Source of the DNA: Branchiostoma floridae
Lineage: Eukaryota; Chordata; Leptocardii; Amphioxiformes; Branchiostomatidae
Direction of reading: 5' to 3'
Assembly (NCBI RefSeq): GCF_000003815.2
Contig: NC_049988.1
Span: 6,914,702 to 6,978,701 of the forward strand
DNA length: 64,000 bases
Shown: piece by piece, positions 59,391 through 64,000 of the stretch
Layout of the letters: every line of letters begins with the position of its first letter
Position numbering within the stretch: position 1 is the first letter of the stretch
Notes under the pieces: generated by a model
The model's input: the letters and a program-made list of their open reading frames with translations, nothing else
Databases searched by the model: none
What the model was told of the DNA's origin: nothing
Translations under genes and position numbers: made by a program

Positions 59391-59921
59391 TTTTGAGTCT
59401 CTAACCGTAGTTAGGTACTCATTTTCAAGTGAGTTGCGTGAAGAAATAGTTGTAGCGTGTCTTTCCCAATGGCACAAAATTGACGCTACTACTAGTATTT
59501 CTAAAAGTACATTTAAAGTCTCTTATAGGCCCAGAATAAGAATCCAGTTCCACAGGCGATTCTAATTCTAGACAGTGTGTAAAATATATACCTACTTTTC
59601 GCTTCACCTTTGTGTCTTGAGTCGCGTTGTGTTGCTCAGGTCAGTTTGCCTTCGTTCATTGCTGTGTCAGTGTTGTGCGTTCAAGTACTGTACTGTAAAA
59701 AGAGGAAAGTGAATCTCGATGTTTGTTGAAAGAAAACTGTTACCGGTACATACAATGCTAATGATAATAATTATGGTAGTTACGATACAAACGTTAGCAA
59801 TCCATTTGTTGTTGTTTAATGGGCCGTTAACCAGCTTGCTCGCCAAGCGTTTTGCAATAAAGTTGATGGCGCTTCTTTTGTGAGCACAGAATGGATCTAA
59901 AGTATTGCGACTAAACAGTTG

Positions 59922-59924
<3 letters not shown>

Positions 59925-59985
<61 letters not shown>

Positions 59986-59987
59986 AA
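59925..59987. repeat. Palindromic (CT)n(AT)n(AG)n microsatellite
   Basis: CT run, then AT run, then AG run, so the whole tract is self-complementary and can form one hairpin. Confidence 0.9.
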
Positions 59988-60749
59988 GCTATTTGCAGCT
60001 TTTTACTAATAGCAAATGGGAACAAATTCTTTTGTGTCCTGTCGCAAAATTAGTGGAAAGTGAAAAGTAGTCATCGTTGAACTATTACATTTTATATGTC
60101 GTCACTTTATGTCCGTTTTATCAACTGTATATTCTATTCATTGTATGTGATGCCAGCGGTATTTTGAATAGTAATTTGTGAAGTGTCTATGATCATTTTC
60201 CATAACTGTTGCCCTACTAGTACATCAGAGTTTTGTGTGTTAGGATTCGACCCTTTTTAAATCCACAATAAGCGTAAATTGAGGTTGACATTTCAGTTAT
60301 TCTTGTGCAATGCATTCGGCAAAAAGGTTGCGTAACCGTGAGAACAACCATACATTAGATACGAAAAATATCAAACTATAGGATACAGTATTAAAAGAAA
60401 TTGGGAGTCTGCAGCAAGCTATTTTCAGATGCACTCAGTGAGACCCCCTTGAACTTCTGTGAAACGCGCGGCACAGCAAACTGACAAAATGACGTCTGTC
60501 GTGTCATCCCGAATTCCGGCACCGCCCCCTCCCCACGGCATGGGCCGATCCTAGATCGTGCAAAACACGTCTGAGAGAATGCATAGAAAATATCAATCAC
60601 TAAACTTGATGTGTTAGCCGCTAGCTTTTCCCCGTAGAACCGATTTTTTTTACAAAGTCCCACGGCTCATGTTGTCTTTAGTTTCTAATCCTTGAGATTG
60701 TTGTGAGGTGGTGAGGAAAACAAGTTGTTATTGTGTATTGTTTGTTGGT

Positions 60750-61140
60750 CACGCGCGGTGCGGGTAAACAATCGCGGCCGGGCGAGGGGGAACTTCATTC
60801 CGCATGCAGTCACGTGATCAATTACAGCGTCTGCCCCCGATACCTTGCTGCGAGAGCCCGCAATCGGTCGCCGAGCGATCCAGCTCCGTTTTCGTCAATT
60901 TTCGGACCCCTCGCGACGTTTTGGAGACCAAAATCTAGGTGAGTGGCCAAGCAGAGGTCCTTGTTTACCTATATTCGTAAGGTGTTGGTTGTGGATGGCG
61001 TCATTTTGCCGGAATTTGACGGTTTTTGTGGCGTGACGCTACGCCACGTTTATGCGAGAGTGATTCAAGATGGCCGCTCCGCTAGGCGTTTTGAAAATGT
61101 CCCCCAGAATTCGTCATTTTCTGTCCGTTCGCGCCGCTTG
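60750..61140 (+). promoter_or_regulatory. CpG-rich segment with a leader-exon-like donor
   Basis: Against AT-rich surroundings this stretch is full of CpG (CGCGCGGTGCGGG, CGCGGCCGGGCGAG, CTCGCGACG). It contains CACGTGAT and, at 61069, CAAGATGGCCGC, a YY1-like motif. A consensus donor (AAATCTAG then GTGAGT) sits at 60938/60939. This fits a CpG-island promoter and untranslated first exon of a plus-strand gene whose coding exons lie at or beyond the window's end. Confidence 0.45.
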
Positions 61141-62046
61141 GCGCCCGTACCTGTACAAATTCTTGTAGCTAAGGGGGTAGGCTAGGTGCCCGTTGTAGTG
61201 TATTGGGGTGCTTGTAGAAGTGTTGTCAGGCACTGTAGCCCAAACCACGAGAGCCCACTAGTACGGGAGGGGGTCATGCCGGCTCGCACAGTGAAAATCA
61301 ACCAGCGAAAGCGGAATAATTCCCAGCAGTTTAAGTTCGCCGTTCGGTACTCATTGATCCTATCGCTGCGCCGTTTGCTGTATCTAACTATCTAAAGTGT
61401 GGTCTTGGCGTCACTTATTTCTTTGTAGGCTTGTTTGCGGAGAAATAGATTTTTTTGCGGTTTGAAATCGGGAAGAGAAAGTGTTATAGCGAAGAAGGAA
61501 GGAGTTGACAGCACTTGGTGCCCCAAACACCATCAAAAATCATGTTAAGGCAAAAACGTGCGGCCGCGAAATTTAAACGGTGTGTAACACATATAGAATC
61601 GAAGCATTTGCGTGATTATCAGCATTTTAGCTCCTTTTATAGCGAAATGACGAACTTGTTTTCTACGTGCTGCGTTTGCGACGAGCTCGGGCAGTTTTCA
61701 ACCAAAATGGCGGTTTTCCCCTTAGTGTTTGGGACATAAAACTTTCATCTGACACCCACTGCGCGTGATACCTAATAACAAAAACGCCGCTCTCACAGAA
61801 AAACTACATTTCTTACAACTTTACCCGTATCCTCTACAATTTCTACCCCTTTCTTCTGTCTATGAGGGTTATGCGATAACTATGGAGATGTTGTTTATGA
61901 AGTAGGTATAGGAATGATACCCAGGTTGGCCCAGGGGTGACATCGCTAGGCGTGACATGTCAAATTCGATCTTCATGCCCTGAGTAACTGTCCCTCCCCT
62001 AACGGCCCATGGACGCAGGGAGACCATGTGTGTATTTTTCTTCCAG

Positions 62047-62329
62047 CCACAAGGGCACTGTCAGAGCCGCTACGATCGCAGAACGACAAGGGGAAGCCTT
62101 TGAACGCTGGTTATCTTTTCTTCTAAAGCAAATTAAAAAAAACCCACCTAGCGTTCTAAAACCAGAAGTTGGGCCTGTACATACAAGGCGAAGCACATGT
62201 AACTGCTATACTTGTCTATATAGATCTTGGCCTGTTTTGTACGTTGATTGCGTCATTGTAAATGTAGTAAGACATCGCATTCTTATATCACTGTATGTAA
62301 CTGTATTTCTTCAAAGTTTATGGCCATAA
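62047..62329 (+). other. Possible exon or retroelement tail
   Basis: A good acceptor (TTTTTCTTCCAG, ending 62046) is followed by an open frame, read with phase C|CAC, that encodes HKGTVRAATIAERQGEAFER and further basic sequence up to TAA at 62327. AATAAA follows at 62344. This could be a terminal exon served by the leader at 60.9 kb, or the end of a LINE. No family is recognised. Confidence 0.25.
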
Positions 62330-62349
62330 GAGCATAAACGTACAATAAA

Positions 62350-64000
62350 AGGTCTTGCATTCATTCGTAACTTTCCAAATATTATACGGCAGCTTCTACG
62401 TGGTATAACAGTAGGTTGAACACTTGTAGTGTTTAAAAACGCAGTTAACAAATATCTTTGAACGCTTGCCACGGTAGCTTTTATAACTGTCGTTATACCA
62501 TGGTAGTACCTTTTAACTTTCTTGAACGATGGGCAAGTGGCAGTCGATGTACAAGGAAATTACGTCACGGCGAAAACCACATCTAGATATCAGACATTGA
62601 TAATACAAACATGCCGTAATATGAACCCTTGATAATGGGTATGACGTTCAAAGATACTTGACGGTTGCCACAATTTATGGAAAACAAAATCATCTTGACG
62701 TTATGTTTTTTTTTTAATCTAAGAGCACGGAATCGCGTTAGATAGATTGCGTTTCGGTTGTAAAAAAAAACGCCTCTATGGCATCGGAAGAGTCCTGGAG
62801 AATACTTCAGAAGGTAGTAGTTGTTTATTTAGTTGGTCATGAAGAATTGTCGCTGTTTCAAGAATACAACTCGCACAAAATCTCGCCTTTCCCTTGTGCT
62901 ATGGCCGGATAGGATGCTCCAAACGGTCCAATATTGTACAATAAGATCGCGATATTGAGAGCGATTTGAGGACATTTTGTTTCTGCCAAAGAATTACGTA
63001 CAAAAATATTTCCTTGACTTAACTGTCCCTATTTTATTCAAAGAACCATATATTGGAAGAAAGCGACGGTTACTACTGTATTTTCTAGGGTGGGGTCTAT
63101 GGAGTCAAGGAGGTTGAAAGAGGGAACAACCTCCTTGATGGAGTAGTGTATGGGTTGCTTTACCATAGCTACCACTTGCGTGTTGCTATGACGTGTTAAT
63201 AGCGCACAGTGTTGACATTTACCCCACTTCTGCATTACGTGTAGGTGTGGCGTAGTAGACAGTGTGTGCTCAAGTTAATATGGCTGTCTAATACATAATA
63301 TATCACAATTAGGTCTGTCCGCTATTTTTAAATGGCTTAGCTATTCATAGCTAAAAAGTCCGACAAATAGACATATATATTACCTTTCTGCAAATGTTGC
63401 ATATATGTATATATATATATATATACATTCTTTTGTCAATTGAATAGCCAGTTTTACGTCTATCATATTACTTCAAAAGACAGTGTACGGTGACTTTGTC
63501 AAATTGCAATTCTTTGATATTTTCGTCGTTGTTTCCAGTTTTCTGTATGAAGAATTACGCAGTTTTCGTGTAAATGTTTAAAGGACACCACTCTATCGTG
63601 TTATAGACCTTAACTGAGCAGGGTTAAATATAGCTTTACTACTGCTTTGCGTTACATGGAGCCGACGTGCTCTTTGTTTGATAGAGGATATGATTTTTGG
63701 AGTGTCAGTCTCTCTATTAGTACTTTTTGCACACTCTTACTGCTTAACCGGGCTAGTCTAAACATAGACGAAGTTTTTAGAATGTTTCTTTTTGTATCCG
63801 GTTGACGATGGCAAACAATATATAACATACACTTTACGCTCGGTTAGGATAATAGGAAGAAGTGTAGTGTAATGTACGCAAAGCACATTTTTATAAATAG
63901 TTAATTGAAAAAGAAATTGAATGATGATGGTAAATTTCTTAAGGCATTGCAGTGGCTATTATTTTCCTTTTATAGATTGGAATATGAATCCTCAGAAGTT
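62350..64000. other. No gene seen
   Basis: One hairpin (CAAGGAGGTTG and CAACCTCCTTG at 63107-63136) and the AT microsatellite. No open frame with support. Confidence 0.55.
63402..63425. repeat. (AT)n microsatellite
   Basis: Pure AT dinucleotides preceded by ATATATGT. Confidence 0.85.

Noticed and set aside
59299-59565. 88-codon frame after the LINE tail, thought at first to be more reverse transcriptase
   Set aside because: No RT or endonuclease motif, and it begins in the duplicated hairpin repeat.

Overview
The window is animal nuclear DNA, most likely from an invertebrate deuterostome such as an amphioxus (Branchiostoma). This is inferred from intron-rich genes whose proteins sit close to vertebrate orthologues, tRNA genes nearly identical to vertebrate ones, and a dense load of short inverted-repeat DNA transposons. 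There is no sign of bacterial, organelle or viral origin. Three runs of N (3557-3656, 17038-17197, 21835-21934) are assembly gaps.

Four protein genes can be modelled. TAF11, the TFIID histone-fold subunit, is complete on the minus strand (14700-11599, four exons). An MSS51-like MYND-finger gene is on the minus strand (20621-18833, two exons, 5' end missing). PSMB3, the proteasome beta-3 subunit, is complete on the plus strand (25102-30545, six exons). A gene of unrecognised family is on the minus strand (44447-36259, four exons in one continuous frame): Ser/Pro/Arg-rich ends around a helical centre. Weaker candidates are a possible last exon at 3730-4032, a small plus-strand reading frame whose ATG overlaps that of TAF11, decayed membrane-protein-like repeats at 16436-18180, and a spliced-leader-exon-like CpG-rich segment near 60.75-60.94 kb.

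RNA genes are unusually dense. There are seven identical tRNA-Thr(AGT) genes, tRNA-Pro(TGG) and tRNA-Pro(CGG) genes including damaged copies, one tRNA-Leu(CAG) and two tRNA-Asn(GTT). Two islands (6.7-10.4 kb and 19.9-23.7 kb) reuse the same Pro/Pro/Thr mix on both strands.

Mobile DNA explains most of the rest. hAT-type MITEs with 8-bp target duplications sit in TAF11 intron 2, in PSMB3 intron 3 and at 54.0 kb. Other elements are a TTAA-flanked element, 3-bp-TSD elements of GGCCACAG type, several foldback elements with 5-, 9- or 11-bp duplications, three copies of a GGTGGGTACC-type element, and tails of a non-LTR retrotransposon ending in GATACA repeats. Tandem arrays include 171-bp (alternating A/B types), 159-bp, 385-bp, 166-bp and about 60-bp units.

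No operon-like or defence-like system was found. The most unusual items are the foldback element in PSMB3 intron 2 that carries a CpG-rich promoter-like core, the 57-codon alternating repeat array, the duplicated membrane-protein-like unit interrupted by a gap, and the overlapping divergent start codons at TAF11. Roughly 38-39 kb, 47-49 kb and 54.4-58.7 kb hold nothing I can name.
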